From Rachycentron canadum (lineage: Eukaryota > Chordata > Actinopteri > Carangiformes > Rachycentridae), in assembly GCA_038496675.1 (NCBI GenBank), contig CM076651.1, positions 21,173,299 through 21,237,298 on the forward strand: 64,000 nt of DNA, read 5' to 3'. The position numbers and the translations under genes were made by a program. Of the stretch, positions 38,787 to 51,310 are shown piece by piece; within the stretch, counting starts at the first letter, position 1; every line of letters starts with the position of its first letter. The notes below the pieces were generated by a model. That model did not search any database and was not told the DNA's origin. It saw only the letters and a program-made list of their open reading frames with translations.

Positions 38787-41700
38787 GTACGTTGGTTCTA
38801 ATGAAATGCCAAACTTAACTGTGCTGTATTTGTCTCTACTATATTTTCATGTGCACGTAACTGTTTGGCCATATAATACTTACCATAAACCCAAAATCAA
38901 ATTATCAGTGCTTTATTACCCCATCCCACCCCCAAGATCACCTAACCTCTCATGACAGCCTTATCTGCACTTGAGTGGGGACATCAAGCGCTCCCTTTCT
39001 TGATTGTGTGTCTGCAGGCTTTCAAAACTGCTTCATATCTCCTCTCCTTGGCAAAGCCTTGGCATTTACTTTGAACTGTGGGATGAAGTATTAAATGATG
39101 ATTAAATGCCTTTGGAGGATGAGAAAATGTCTTTTGGTCTGCAAAGCCCCAGCCCCTCCTGTCATCTACTCCCTCTGCATAATTCTTGTCCCACAATATA
39201 TTGAAAGTACAGCGGTCCATTAAGAGGGGGTGGCATAATGTTTGTGTGCTGTAGTTATCCGTGGCAGTTTTGGTCATGTGAGTTTTCTGTAAGCAGTTCT
39301 GACAAGAGAGCTAATTCCATTAGCCCATAATGGTTGTCAGTTGAAAACTTATACCGCCACTTTTCAATACCATAGCAAAGAATTGACCAGTGACAACTTT
39401 TAATGCTCAAGTTTAGCTTTATGACTGAAATTGATATTCACCAGTCACCTGCACACAACCACTTTTTTAACATCATGAACAGTGCAGCTTCAGGTGTGTT
39501 TACCAACTTGTGAACACTGACTTACTCACAGCCTCCCCACTCCCTCATAGACTTACACATGTCTAATTGTGAGTGCCTTGTCAGTTCAGACAGTGTTAAA
39601 GGTGAAGTTCCTCTCAACTCACCAAAGTGGCCTGTTATGAAGACTTGTACTGCATAATCCACTTGCAAATTGGAAAGATTAAGTAAATAAGTTAAATCAG
39701 CACTGTCTTAACAGTCATTTTCATGCTGCCAAATTCAGGCTGAAGTGGTATGTGAGCAGCACTTTAAGGAGAGAGACTCTGTTAATACTCTTCAACCATG
39801 GCTGTTCTTCCATGTCAGCCCTTTTTCTCTTGACTCTCTTAGGCTGCTATCAGGCTGTTGACTTGTACGAGGCATAGGCCTAGTAGCCTAGTGGAGGCCA
39901 ATAGGCCTTTGTATTTGTCAGATTGTCAGCGTTTTTTTTGTAGCTTTGTGTCTTCTTGTCCTATTTGTCAGTCTTTCATTCTCATTTTAATTGGTGGATG
40001 TGTGTGACTACGGGGAGGACGGTTCATTTGTAACCTCTCCGTGTTACTGAATCAATTTCTGCCAGACAGATTCTATTAGATTTAATACAAACTCAGTTAA
40101 AGCACAGGCCAATCTTCACCTTCAGATGACCAAGAGAAAAGAAATGCGCCCTGGTGATATTGATGAGGTAAAAAGGACTCTGTTATGCTGCCAAAAGCAT
40201 TCGCCGTGTGGCCACAAGGACAGCTGGATGCGAGAGTGATAGTGTGAGGAGTAGTGACGTGTGTGCATGTGTGTTATTTGTGGGAGGAGGGGTGTAAGAT
40301 GAGTTGTGCAGCCTCAGATTTGCAGTTTCTGTTGTCACCACATGGGGTGAAGCTTATCCACATCTACACAGTTTGTAACCCACCCCCTGAAACCCTTCCA
40401 CCTGCCAGCGGAGCCCACACACAGACACACACTCGCTTTGTCATTCTGTACAACTATACATCAACCCCCACCAAAGGGGGAAGGTAAAGTGCATACAAAG
40501 ACCTACATGCACGCTCCTCTTTGTGCACATGGCTAAATGTCACAGTCAGACACTTATTGATTTGCTGAAGATATAGGGTGAATGATGGCCATGTTGTGAC
40601 ATTCTCACAGGCACGGTAACCCGCGCAGGCTTTTCCAGGTGCAAAGGGAGATGGGAAATGCTGATATGTTTATGTGAAGACCTTATCTTGTCCTTTCATT
40701 ATGGAAATGTGAAGAAATCGTTTAGCTTCGTCTCTCTGCATCTTGGCTCACTTCGTACACTACCTTCTCTCTCTTTTTTTTCCTGCCATGTGCAGTACAT
40801 CTGTATCTGTTTGTATACAGGAAGTACAGTCTGTTTTTGTGTGCACATGTGTGTGCTCCTTTACACATTTCGCAGAACTTCCTTTATATCCTTCTCATGC
40901 CAATCTCTGTTCCCTTAATTTTTTTTTTCTTGAATCACTCAACCCTCCCACACCCCCTCCCATCTCCCACCCCCCACCTTTACCTCATTTTTCCTCTCTC
41001 TCCCTCTCACCCTCTTTTACACACTCTCTCTTTCTCCCCCAAAGCCCGGCTGTTGACAAGCAATTTTAAGTGAGGCTGAATTTAAAACTCAGTTGTGTCT
41101 CGGGATGCCGACGGGTATCGCATAAGTCCTGAGAAAGGCTTCGGCACAGTGGTTGACAGGGTCCCGGAAAAATGTGTTAGCGGAGTAATTGATGTGATGT
41201 GTTTTATCTTCCTCATTATCCCTCACAGTGAAGAGACGTCGGAGAGATGGCTGGGTGACTGCACATCCTCTCTGAATGTGTGTGTCTGCATGTTTGTTCG
41301 CTGCAGGCAGCTCTGACAACTCATCGGGGCTCTGCTTAGTGAATCAGACAGCAGAGTTGACTGCTAGTGTACAGATGGTGGTTTGGTTGGGTTTGTGCAT
41401 GGTACTCCAGTGCCCTGGTAAATTGTGACCAGTCTGTATCATGATGATGCTCACCATGTTTGTGTGAGGCTGTCCATTTGGTGACGTTCCTGGTAAATGA
41501 CAAGAAATTCACAAACACCGTCCCTGTAGATCAGCAGTTTTTTTTTTTTTTGGTGTCAGAAATGTGAGCAGTTATCACAAAATATGGCTCAGACTGACTG
41601 TGTTTTCTCGTCATTCGTCTTCATGTTGATTATAGCTTTGCATCCTTCACTGCCATATGTCTATGATGTCTGTTTACTCCATAATTACCAAGCCAACCGA

Positions 41701-42694
41701 TATTCTGCTCAGTGCTGAAATTAGGTTTTTTAAAATCGATTAGCCAATCAACAGAAAATTTATCTACAATCTGAATAGAAAATCAATTGTGTTTTCTGGT
41801 TTTAGGGTCTCATATATGAGAATTTGTTGTTTTTCTCTGCTTGAAAAATATAATTATTTGCAGGTTTCAAATTGTTTGCTCTGGGAAAGTTTTTATTTAT
41901 TTATTTATTTTTTAATATTTTTGTATCTTAAGCAATCAATAATATCAAAAATCAGGTTAATCAAAAATAAACTTAGTTGCAGCCCTAATCCTGTTTTGTT
42001 TCGTTTTTTTTCCCCTGTCAAATATTGTAAACTTGATATTTCTTCATTCATGTCCATTACATTACATTAACTGTCACTGATCCATTCACATGGCCTGGTT
42101 ATTTTTGTCCTCATTTTTCTCAAAACTGCAGTGGACTCAGGTTGCATGAGATGTTGCTCCACCCTCAGTCATTTGACACCACAGGTCTTGTTTTAGCCTT
42201 ATACCATTGTCTACTGGGGGTTCAGCAGGAGAGCAGTATGATGTCATTTGATCTATTAAGGGAAAAGTATGATTTATTCTGCATATGGTTGCTAGGGGTT
42301 GATGGCGGGGACTATTTTTCACAGATGTACCGTATGTCATCAAATTTATAATCCTATCTTGCTCTTTTCAACCCAAAACAAAAACACCTGTGTTCTCTTA
42401 CATCATCGTTTCACAGTGTGATTTGGGATGAATAGACCACAGCAATAATGAACGAAGCAACAATGATGATACTGCTATTGCTGAAATGTAGCCCTGTCGA
42501 TTAGCTCAGCTGGGTTCCTTTGGGGCCCAGTTGCTGCATTAGAATGTGTTAGATAGAAAAGCCAGACCTGTAGACTGAATGTTTTTTTTTTTTTTTTTTG
42601 GAGTAACTCAATTACTTGGCCCTTTCCCCTGGGTAGCCTCTGAATCTCCCCAAAACTAACAAACCTATTTCTCTCTTTGTTTTATCTCTTTCAG
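38787..42694 (+). other. agrn: agrn intron between TM exon and shared exon
   Basis: A 3.9-kb GT...AG intron (GTACGT ... TTTCAG) bounded by the two best-supported exons. It contains a pyrimidine-rich block at 40,880-41,045 and an interspersed repeat copy at about 41,713-41,990. T runs at 41,540-41,551 and 42,582-42,599 are the only homopolymers of note. No additional exon seen. Confidence 0.85.
41713..41990 (-). repeat. short interspersed repeat, ATCGATTA-type family, copy 3
   Basis: Begins AGTGCTGAAATTAGG and contains AATCGATTAGCCAATC and ACAGAAAATTTATCTACAA. It continues through GAATTTGTTGTTTTTCTCTG and GCTCTGGGAAAG to TTAGTTGCAGCCCTAA. This arrangement is a very common non-coding repeat of percomorph fish, which I remember as a few-hundred-bp non-autonomous element. 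The TGCAGC-type end lies on the right. The class (possibly a hAT-like DNA element) is uncertain. Confidence 0.65.
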
Positions 42695-42733
42695 ACAAAC
42701 CTCCTCACTTCACACCGGCCCAGCCTCCTGATG
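42695..42733 (+). CDS. agrn: agrin shared exon: linker before first follistatin-like domain
   Basis: A 39-nt exon between TTTATCTCTTTCAG and GTAAGT, both close to consensus. Entered in phase 1 it reads (T/G)AC AAA CCT CCT CAC TTC ACA CCG GCC CAG CCT CCT GAT G, i.e. KPPHFTPAQPPD. This matches the vertebrate agrin linker of the type DKPG-HFTP-PP-PPDA, which follows the NtA domain in LN-agrin or the TM anchor in SN-agrin and leads into the first follistatin-like/Kazal repeat. Phase 1 at both ends lets it accept the TM exon (making Tyr), the NtA exon or the microexon (making Asp) without a frame change. The next exon should begin by completing Ala/Gly and then Cys-Arg-Gly; I found none before 64,000, so the following intron exceeds 21 kb. 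Confidence 0.92.
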
Positions 42734-45700
42734 GTAAGTCCTCTGTGGTTTCTCTCTATTGTCCTTCATTGACCAATGGCATTTAGTGGGGTGCCTGCAA
42801 ATAATGCACCTCATACAGCCATAGCTGTCGTAGAAGTGGGTCGTCCGTGGCCAGGGCCAGGTTCGGCTTGTCTGCTTTTTGTTTAAATGATGTTGATATT
42901 GCAGGCACGTGGCCAGATCTGCTCAGGACTTTGATGTGAGAAGGATCTTTTGATGACTTGATCTAATCTGCTCCACACAGCTAGTTGGGCTTTCACATCC
43001 TTCTGACAGGGTCTAATAGGAAAATACCCCCCCTGTCCTTGAGTGATCTACATTACTTCAGACCGCTGGCAGTTCATAGATCAGAAGCTCAGAGCGACAC
43101 TATCACCTAACGTTGGTATCCACATGTTCTTGTCCCACCCAACGCATAAATTGTTGCAATGGCTGCTGCATTGTTTCCCTTGTTTTCTAGTCCAGCAACA
43201 TTAGCCGTTAATTTAAAAAGTAACAATTTATTTTCAAAACGGTGGATCTCGGCAAGCTTTAATTGGAGGAAAACAGCTGGTTTTCAAGCTGTTATCATGA
43301 ATATTTATCAGAGGCAGCACAGCGAGGCAGTGTTTGACAGACTTTACTGTTGTATTTCTTTACTGCACTCACAGCGAGCCAGAGATGGACTCCTACTAGT
43401 TTCTAAAGGTGTTGTCTAATCCGTCTTATGTGCCAGCTACAAAGATAGAGGTTTGCTGGGAGAAAACACAAGTAAAAAATGTTTCTAATGATCCCAGCCG
43501 GACAGCTGATGCCAGAGGACGTGCCAGATGACAAAAGGCCACAGTGGGGGCTTGCTGACTCTGTTTCTGATAATTGCTCTATAGGCATGGCTTGTTTGGA
43601 AAAGCGCTTTGCGAAAGATGTCAGCTTAAAAACAAAATGTGTCAAATTAGAAGTGGGTTTATTATGAATTTCATTGTCTGGCAGTGTCGGGACAATAGGC
43701 TGATCACTGTCAATGTGAAATGGCTGTGGCATTTGGCTTCAGCAAATAATTGTGCTTGATTGGAGTTTTTTGTACTTGGCCTCACCTCAGCACCTGAGGC
43801 GTGTGCGAGATGTGTGTAACTTTCCCATTCGTGCCTCATCACAAACCAGCTGGCATGGTTTACAGCAACTATTTGTTTTTGTTTTAATGACAGATGAAAT
43901 TGACTTGACAAATCATTATTTCTCATGGAGAGGTCTCTATTCGTCTGTTTTTGAAGCAAATGTTGCCATAAAATTTGCCTCCTCACCAGGAAAATGAGAA
44001 ACAGTTGCAGGCAGTGAGGCGGCCCATTTCTGTCCTCCATTGAATTTCCCTCTACAAAAGAAATAACGCCCTGCTTATCGATTGAGCCACTCATTTCCCA
44101 TGTATTAAAGTTTTTGCTGTCTGAGGGGCACAGTTTGTTTCTGCACTAGTCAACCGTTTAAAAGCTGCTGCTAGCCCTTAATTACATTTCCAATAGTTCT
44201 GTAGGCTTTCCATCAGCAGCCTATGCTGTTTTAATATGCCAAGCAAAACAAAAAGCAAAGCCTCCAATCAGCAAGGGTAAGCCTGCCCTGTGGGACACAG
44301 TTTCTCTGGGTCATTCAACGCTGGAGAGATTAGTGAGACAATTAGAGTTGGCCCAAATACGACAGTAGGCCACTTGTTGGAGATGTATGGTTTTAGTCGT
44401 GGTGGAGGGGCAATTTAGAAGATGTTGTAGACCAGCAGAAGGCTGATATAGCTCTGCCATTAGTCAAATCTGCTCCAAGAGAGAGCACGACTTTTTCTAC
44501 TGAACTTGTCCTCAGTGCCAAGGACGCTCGGCTCTCCAGTACTTAATTACAGGAAATCACAGACAAGATACCAAGGAGTCTGCATTTTTAAACAGCCTAG
44601 TTTGTCTCTGAACTGCCGCTGATGAAACGTCCTTATTAACACGAGGAGATTCTGCAGAAAGTAAAGGAATTTGTTCTGCAAATTAGAGTGAGCGAAACTT
44701 GGGACTTGGTGAGGAAAAAAATGCAGGTTCGGCACAACATAAGCAAAGCTCTTAGATGATATTTATGGTGTGTGCCACCCGCAAATAGCTGACGAATCCT
44801 CCCCAATGAATGGCCTATAATCACCAGTCAAAAAAAGTGACAAAAGTCACAAAGCAGCCTTTAATTAGGCTCTTTCTTTGAAAGCTCAAAGCTGCAGTTC
44901 CTAGGCTCAGGCCACACTCATTATTGCCTGTCGTCTCCTGATAATAAGACAGTTGTTGCGTGTTTGGCCAAAGCCAGAAAGCTCAGAGAATTTGCAGCTT
45001 GAAGGATTAGTATTGGACTTTGGAAGAGGGGTCGACTATGAGAAATGTTTGATGAATGAGGCTGCAGGCCCCCAGTTGTCAGTATCCACAACCAGTGAAA
45101 ATGGTGCTTATCCACTGTTTAAGGATGAGGCAAGGAGGCAGTAGTAATATGAGATATAATCTCTGTTATTTCATTTATGTCTTTTAGTTTACAAGAGCTG
45201 TATGAGGGATAGTTACTAAACCATGTATTTATGTTAGCAGATATATAACAAATGTAGTTGCAACTGAATGACAAAAAATAGTCTTATTAAGTTCTGAAAT
45301 AAGGTCTTAAGGGTGAGAAGAAAATCAGGTGTAGATGATTCCCTGAGGGTATACATTTCATCCTATCACAACCTTATGGGAGAAAACAATGGCCAGAAAA
45401 GATCCAAAATAGGCCAGTGACTCAAAAGAATGAAAGTGTAATGGAAGAGCAGAGCCTCAGACAGTTCAGAGGTCTCCTGTGACAGTAGCCATCTCTAGCA
45501 CAACCATCATGGCAGGAGCCCATTTGCTGCGAATCCTTCAATTTCGCTTTTGTCACTGACAGCGTTCCCAAGTGGATGCTCCTCAGTGCCAGACAAAATA
45601 AACTCCTGGACTGAAATGTGATTTGATCTAAGATGGTGGGACACCTGAAAAAGTGCTTGCAGGCTCACTTACACTTTGAGAACACTAGCACTTCCTAAAG

Positions 45701-48085
45701 AATTGACATAAGTCTTTGTCAGCACTGGGAGAATACAGTTACTAAGCACTCCAAACCCATTACCCCCTCAGATTAGAGGGGGACACAAACACACACATAC
45801 ACACACAGCACTTGTGTAATTTATTCTGCCGAAGCCTTTCCCTGTGTTCTTGACAGTAAGTCCGACTCTGAGAGAGGCAGAATTAATTATGACTCCTCGG
45901 ACTATCTTAATTAAATCTTTTCACATCATAGATTTCACACAACAGAGGCAAAATATCTACCTCATCTTTTAGCCAGGGTGGGGGTGCTCCCTGCGAATGT
46001 CTCACATCAAGATATCAAAGGTGCACTGTAAAGTTGCCTCTCCAGGATTACAATTTCACAGAAGAGTTGTCATGTCCAGCTTTTAACAGAGTGCAGCTTG
46101 TTATCCTGCTATTGTGGTGGCTGGGGGGGGGGGGGGCAGAGCGGGCACCAGGCAGCCTTGACTTTATCAACGAAAAGTTTGTTGCCCTTTTAAAGTACAC
46201 AGCGCTTTCAAATTACACAGCTGAACTCTGTATCCTCACCTTGGCCAGGGGTAGCCTGTCTCATTTCATGTCTGTAGATTCAGCAGATGCTTTTCTGAAG
46301 AAGTCAGTAAGTAGGGTTTTTTTCATAAACGAAGGTCAAAGGCAAAGGCAAAAGAATTAGCAAAGTCCCATCAACCCCACGCATCACCATCCGTCTTTGA
46401 CAGGATTCCCGCTCAGACTAGTCTCATCTCACCTCAGCTCACCTAGTATCGATCTGCCAAGATAGGTTAGAAGCAGTCATCCAAAGAGACAAAAACAAAA
46501 ATATTAGCTAGAGAGGAGAGACCTGAGTGGGCTGGAGCTGTAAAGTGCAGCACTATTTGGTTTTGATTCCCTATGACACAGAGCAATTGTTTACCCAGTT
46601 AGTGATATAGGCTAACTTTGAGTTGCCCCCTGGCTCTGGAGCTACGCCCCATAGACTGTTGAAGCAGGTTATTCCAGGACCTTGTGAGGATCAGCAGCTC
46701 TTTGATGTGGACGCTGTGATATCTATGGCTGCGATCAGAAAGCCGTCAGCCAGCAACCCAAATAGCCATGTCTGGTTTCTTCGCATTAAGCTTCTCTGTT
46801 TTATAGAAAGCATACAGAGGCATGATCTCTGATCTGCTGCATTACCATCCCCATATCATAGCTTCAATCAGCTTTTTAAATGTCCACCTGCTTCCAGATA
46901 AGTGTCAAAAAGCAGGCATGCAAATCAGTACATTTTTCATTATGTGTTTTTTGTCCAGCCTTTGACTCCTATTTCACTCATGAATATACAGTAATACCTC
47001 CACATGATGAAAGCTTCCCATGATGGCTGCTCTGGGGTTGGTAACGTTTTATTTTGCCTCGTTAGTCACAGTAAAATCATCCAAACTTTGAACGACTGAT
47101 TTGTCTCTCCCTCATGGCAGAGCAAGATATTTAAAAAACAATAAATAGAAAATGAAACAAATGTTCAGTATGCTAACTCTGTGAAAGGAAATAGAAGGAA
47201 TGCCTTTATCAGGATAAACAACCCCCCCCCACCCCTCAACACCATGAATCCATGGGAGCTAATTAATAGTTTCTGGCTGCTTATCGTAGCTCTTATCGCT
47301 CAGCACGACAGTGCAGAAGGATGGTTGAAAGTGCACCCCTTCTCAGCTCTTTGTCATATATTGGACGTAATTAACATGCAGATTGGCCTAATGTCGCTTC
47401 AAATGAGCTCTCTATGTTCTTTGCATGTTGATGGCAATGGTAACCATTCAGCACCAGGCAGAGGCTGTATGGTTCATTCCTTCTCATTAACACAGCAGCA
47501 AGTTATTTTAAAATGGGGCCTCAGTTGTCATTCCACTTTAAGTCATGATGGGCAGGCTCTAATTTAATTGTTGGGTGGGGATGTCAGAAAATAACCGCAC
47601 TGAGAAGTGTAACCAGTGCGTCAAATTTCATTGTCAGGTTATTAATTAGAGGAAAATAAGTGGCTTGCCGTGTCAATGTGTTGCTGAACAATATTGCACT
47701 GTATTATCCTGCTATTAGCTGAGTCCTGCATCACAGTCAGTGTTTTCCTTATTAAGAAGAAGTTGAAGTTAATGGAGCATTTTCCTCTGTGCTGACAATA
47801 TCCTCAGTATTCACATTGATTCTGTACGTGTCTTAGTTTGCTGCAGAAGGTTTCTGTGAGAGTCAGGCGTCTGCAGTTCAGTGCTCTCTTGCCCTCTCGT
47901 TCTGTCAGACACACCACACACACACAGTTACTCTTGAACATTTCACCCCTTGCTTCTTGTTTTTCTTCACTCAGCCAGAAACATTGTTTACAGATTGCAG
48001 TTGAACCTCAGGATGTGTGCATGAACACTCATACACACATTCAGCACGCACACAGTAACATCTGATTTTACGGTTTGTATCAACA

Positions 48086-48087
<2 letters not shown>

Positions 48088-48144
<57 letters not shown>
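48088..48144 (+). repeat. (GT)28 microsatellite
   Basis: Pure GT run ending in ATGTTC; complementary to the CA array that starts 375 bp downstream. Confidence 0.97.
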
Positions 48145-48148
<4 letters not shown>

Positions 48149-48516
48149 TCCTTGGAGCCTCATACAGGGCAGGAAGCTATCCATTCTGTACCTCCCACCC
48201 TCAACCTGACCCTGACCCACACACACACACACCTAATAAAGGTTTGAAATTTTCTGGTTGGAATAAACTGGTCACATCTCTAAGATTTTAACTGATTTTA
48301 TTAGTTTGTTTGCTTGCTTTTCATACCAGTGCATTGATGGGAAGTTGTCATGGCTACCAGATGTGCTACCAGTTGTGGAACAAGCCGGTCACAGACAGTC
48401 AGAGTAGAACCCCATACTTCCATCTTGGTAAACATTTTATTCATAATTCACTGTTTGTATGGTTGCTCCATGTGCAGCAAGCAGAAATCACCACCTCCTA
48501 TTAACAAGCACACGTA

Positions 48517-48518
<2 letters not shown>

Positions 48519-48597
<79 letters not shown>
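48519..48597 (+). repeat. (CA)39 microsatellite
   Basis: Pure CA run of 79 nt, one of the longest in the window. Confidence 0.97.
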
Positions 48598-48598
<1 letters not shown>

Positions 48599-49767
48599 GG
48601 GTAGCTCTTCTGGACCTGATGTGTGTGCTGAATATATGTGTGCTGCTCCACTGGACACAATTACAACACACTGACACATGGCGCAGCAGCGTGTCAGCGA
48701 CACCGTTAACACCCTGCTAGTTTCTTTCATTTTTTTTTTTTTTTTAAACAATACAGATACACACACACCATTCAGAAAGGGGGGTTTTATCAAGTTGTGC
48801 TTTGGTTTGTGTGTTTGTGTCTGTGCAGCATGCTGATGGCCACCCTGTCACTGAGCTTTAATAAGATTTATGATCGCAGAGAGTGAGACAGAGGGCAGAA
48901 GCTATTGAGACAAAGAGGGAAACAAAGAGAAAAAGACTGTAAATCACTATGATTTGAATGTTTCTGTTCAGCCTTTTCCCTCAGTGTAAAGAAACTCACA
49001 GAAATGCAGATAATATACTGTATATATTACATACTGTAGCCTAGGGAGTGAAGGGAGACAATATATTATATGCTTCTGTGTGACAGTGCATACAGGGACA
49101 TAGTGGAGGGTAAAGTTTATCTACTGTCAGAGTGTAAAAAAGCATTTATGCATGTTCCTAGGCCATTTCTGCAGTTTGTAAGTTGTAGAATTGCTGATTT
49201 TGCCCCCCAGTGGTCAGGGGTTGTTCATGTGCGCAAGGAAAACTTACTGACTTCTGACTGTCACATGGAGCTGACACACACACACACTTCACTATGCAAA
49301 TGTTATTTTACATATCTGCCTCATTTCTGAATTAAACCCTGAGTCACTTCCATAATAGTTCTTCACAATCTGCCAATTCAGGGCCTTTTAATTCTCCCTG
49401 GGCTGAATACAATGTCCTACTCTAATCATATACAAGGTTATGTCTGTGGAAATGAATAAATATATACACCTAGTGTAAGATAACAATACATTAAATGTCA
49501 CATTTAATGATAATCTCTTGTGCACAAAGAAAAAAACATGCGTCACAAACTGCTAGAAGCAAACACTGTGAATGACACAATGATAAGTTGTAGATGATCT
49601 AAGTATCTTTCTATCTCATTGGGGAGAGATGAGTTTTCTTTCTTTTGTTTTATTCCCCTGCACTTTATTCCCTCTAAAAATTTATTTCACCAACACAAAC
49701 AAGAAAAATTGAGACCATTAACTAAGTTGCCTTAAATTCTCAGCTTGAACCCCATTGACCTCTGAGC

Positions 49768-49771
<4 letters not shown>

Positions 49772-49813
<42 letters not shown>
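49772..49813 (+). repeat. (GT)21 microsatellite
   Basis: Pure GT run of about 42 nt. Confidence 0.96.
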
Positions 49814-49814
<1 letters not shown>

Positions 49815-50480
49815 CCATGAATGTGTGCCTGTTCTGTGCTTGTAGGTGCACAGAGCCATACATTTTGGGTGACCCTAGCAGATGAGAAAATGTAATATCA
49901 CAAGGACCCTTGTGACAACAGTGATATGGAAAATATAATTTAAATAGTCAGCTTAAATAGTCAGCATTCAGGCCATGGAGATAACCACTCACTCAATTTC
50001 AAAACTAAAATTCAGCACTCAGGCTGAGAACATCTTTCGTCTCTGTCTGTCCCCCTGCCTGTTTGCCTTCCTGTCTGTCTGTCTACCTGTCTCAGAGCTA
50101 CATGAAGAATTTTGTGCACTCAGGCTGAAATGACAATGAGAGGAGTTCATTTTCCCCCAAGGCTGGCTTTGTGTGTGTAGATTGTTTTTCACTTGCCTCA
50201 TCATTATATTACATCACCCTCTGCTTTTTTTGCCATACACCACAGACTGTGTGTACGAGGGAGAACAAATGAAGAGTGTGCTTAGTATTCCAACAACCTC
50301 GCTCGTCTGCCTGCTCACTGATTTCCATAATGAGAGAAGGAGAGAGAGAGAAAGAGAAGTGGAAATAGAATAAAGAATTGTGGACAATTTGACCAATTTA
50401 GCTATTGGTTGTGATTTTTTTGAACGAAGAAGAGAAGTTATTGTGTTGTGTTTATTGACTGCACACAGCAGATGAACATG

Positions 50481-51310
50481 CAGTCCTGGTCAAAGTTATC
50501 AGCACCCCATGAATTTTAAGCGCATATTTCTCAGAATTTCTTCAGAAATAAATGCAAATGAATCAATTTTGTAGAATAGGATTATTTGAATAAAATGTCC
50601 AAGGTTGCTAAACAAAAGAAAAAAAAAACTGAAAAAAATAGTGACATAATACAAACCTGGGACACAATTATCGGCACCCTTCACTCATATTTGGCTACAG
50701 AACCTTTGGCAACAATGATGAAAAGAAGTCTTTCTGGTAGCAGCTTTTCACACCTGTCTGCAGGTATCTTCTACCACACCTCCACTGCTGTACATTTGTG
50801 TGTATTTACAGTTTGCATGTGGTATTTTTGCAATGGCAGATTTCAGCTCTCCCCAAAGGTTTGCAATTGGTTCAGGACTCATTGCTGGTCATTTTAAAAG
50901 AGTCCATCTTTCCCTTTTCAGCCAGTCTTTTGTGCTGCTGGATGTGAGCTCTGGGTTGTTGTCCTGCTGAAAGACCCGAGACCTTTGCCTCAGGCATAGT
51001 TCTCTGACACTGAGTAACACATTTCGTTCTTAAATACCTTGGTAATCTTCCCATTTCATGATTCCTTCGATGTCTCCATGACCAGAAGCATCAAAGCAGC
51101 CCTGCAGCATGATAGAGATGTTTTATTGTAGGTTGGGTGTTCTTTTTCTAATTGGGTCCAATTTATTGCCTGTACAGAAACTGATGCACTGTGCCATGGA
51201 TCACAATCCTCGAACTTCTGTGGCTTATCTATGAAGGTTTTTAGTAGTCTTGGCTTTTTATTCTTTCACTTCAATAGTGGTATCCTCCTTGGTGTCTGCC
51301 CATGGAGGTC
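50481..51310 (-). mobile_element. Tc1/mariner transposon remnant
   Basis: On the minus strand, 50,920-50,970 encodes QQDNNPELTSSSTKDWL. It is followed by KREKW-like residues, then SPEPIANLWGEL, where Tc1 transposases have the third catalytic Asp region (DN-P-HTS, WP--SPDLNPIE-LW). The expected Trp after the LLK is a stop (TGA), and a short deletion removes residues of the SPDLNPIE block. The end at 50,481 begins CAGTCCTGGTCAAAG, typical of these elements' termini. The motif -ATTATC-GCACCC recurs at 50,491-50,507 and 50,662-50,679, like the internal direct repeats of IR/DR-type Tc1 ends. The other terminus was not found, so the copy is truncated and dead. Confidence 0.82.

Larger units (their letters stand above)
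42734..50480 (+). other. agrn: agrn intron after the shared exon, first part
   Basis: Non-coding. It starts with a strong donor (GTAAGT). It contains repeat-poor stretches (43,150-44,110 and 47,240-47,800) that could hold conserved regulatory DNA, a G14 run at 46,123-46,136, a C run at 47,222-47,231 and long GT/CA arrays at 48.1, 48.5 and 49.8 kb. No follistatin-domain exon (expected Cys-Arg-Gly then Cys-Gly-Phe) was found. Confidence 0.6.

Noticed and set aside
47447..47467. REST/NRSE-like half site TTCAGCACC (also at 16,482)
   Set aside because: The left half is perfect but the right half matches poorly; half sites are common.
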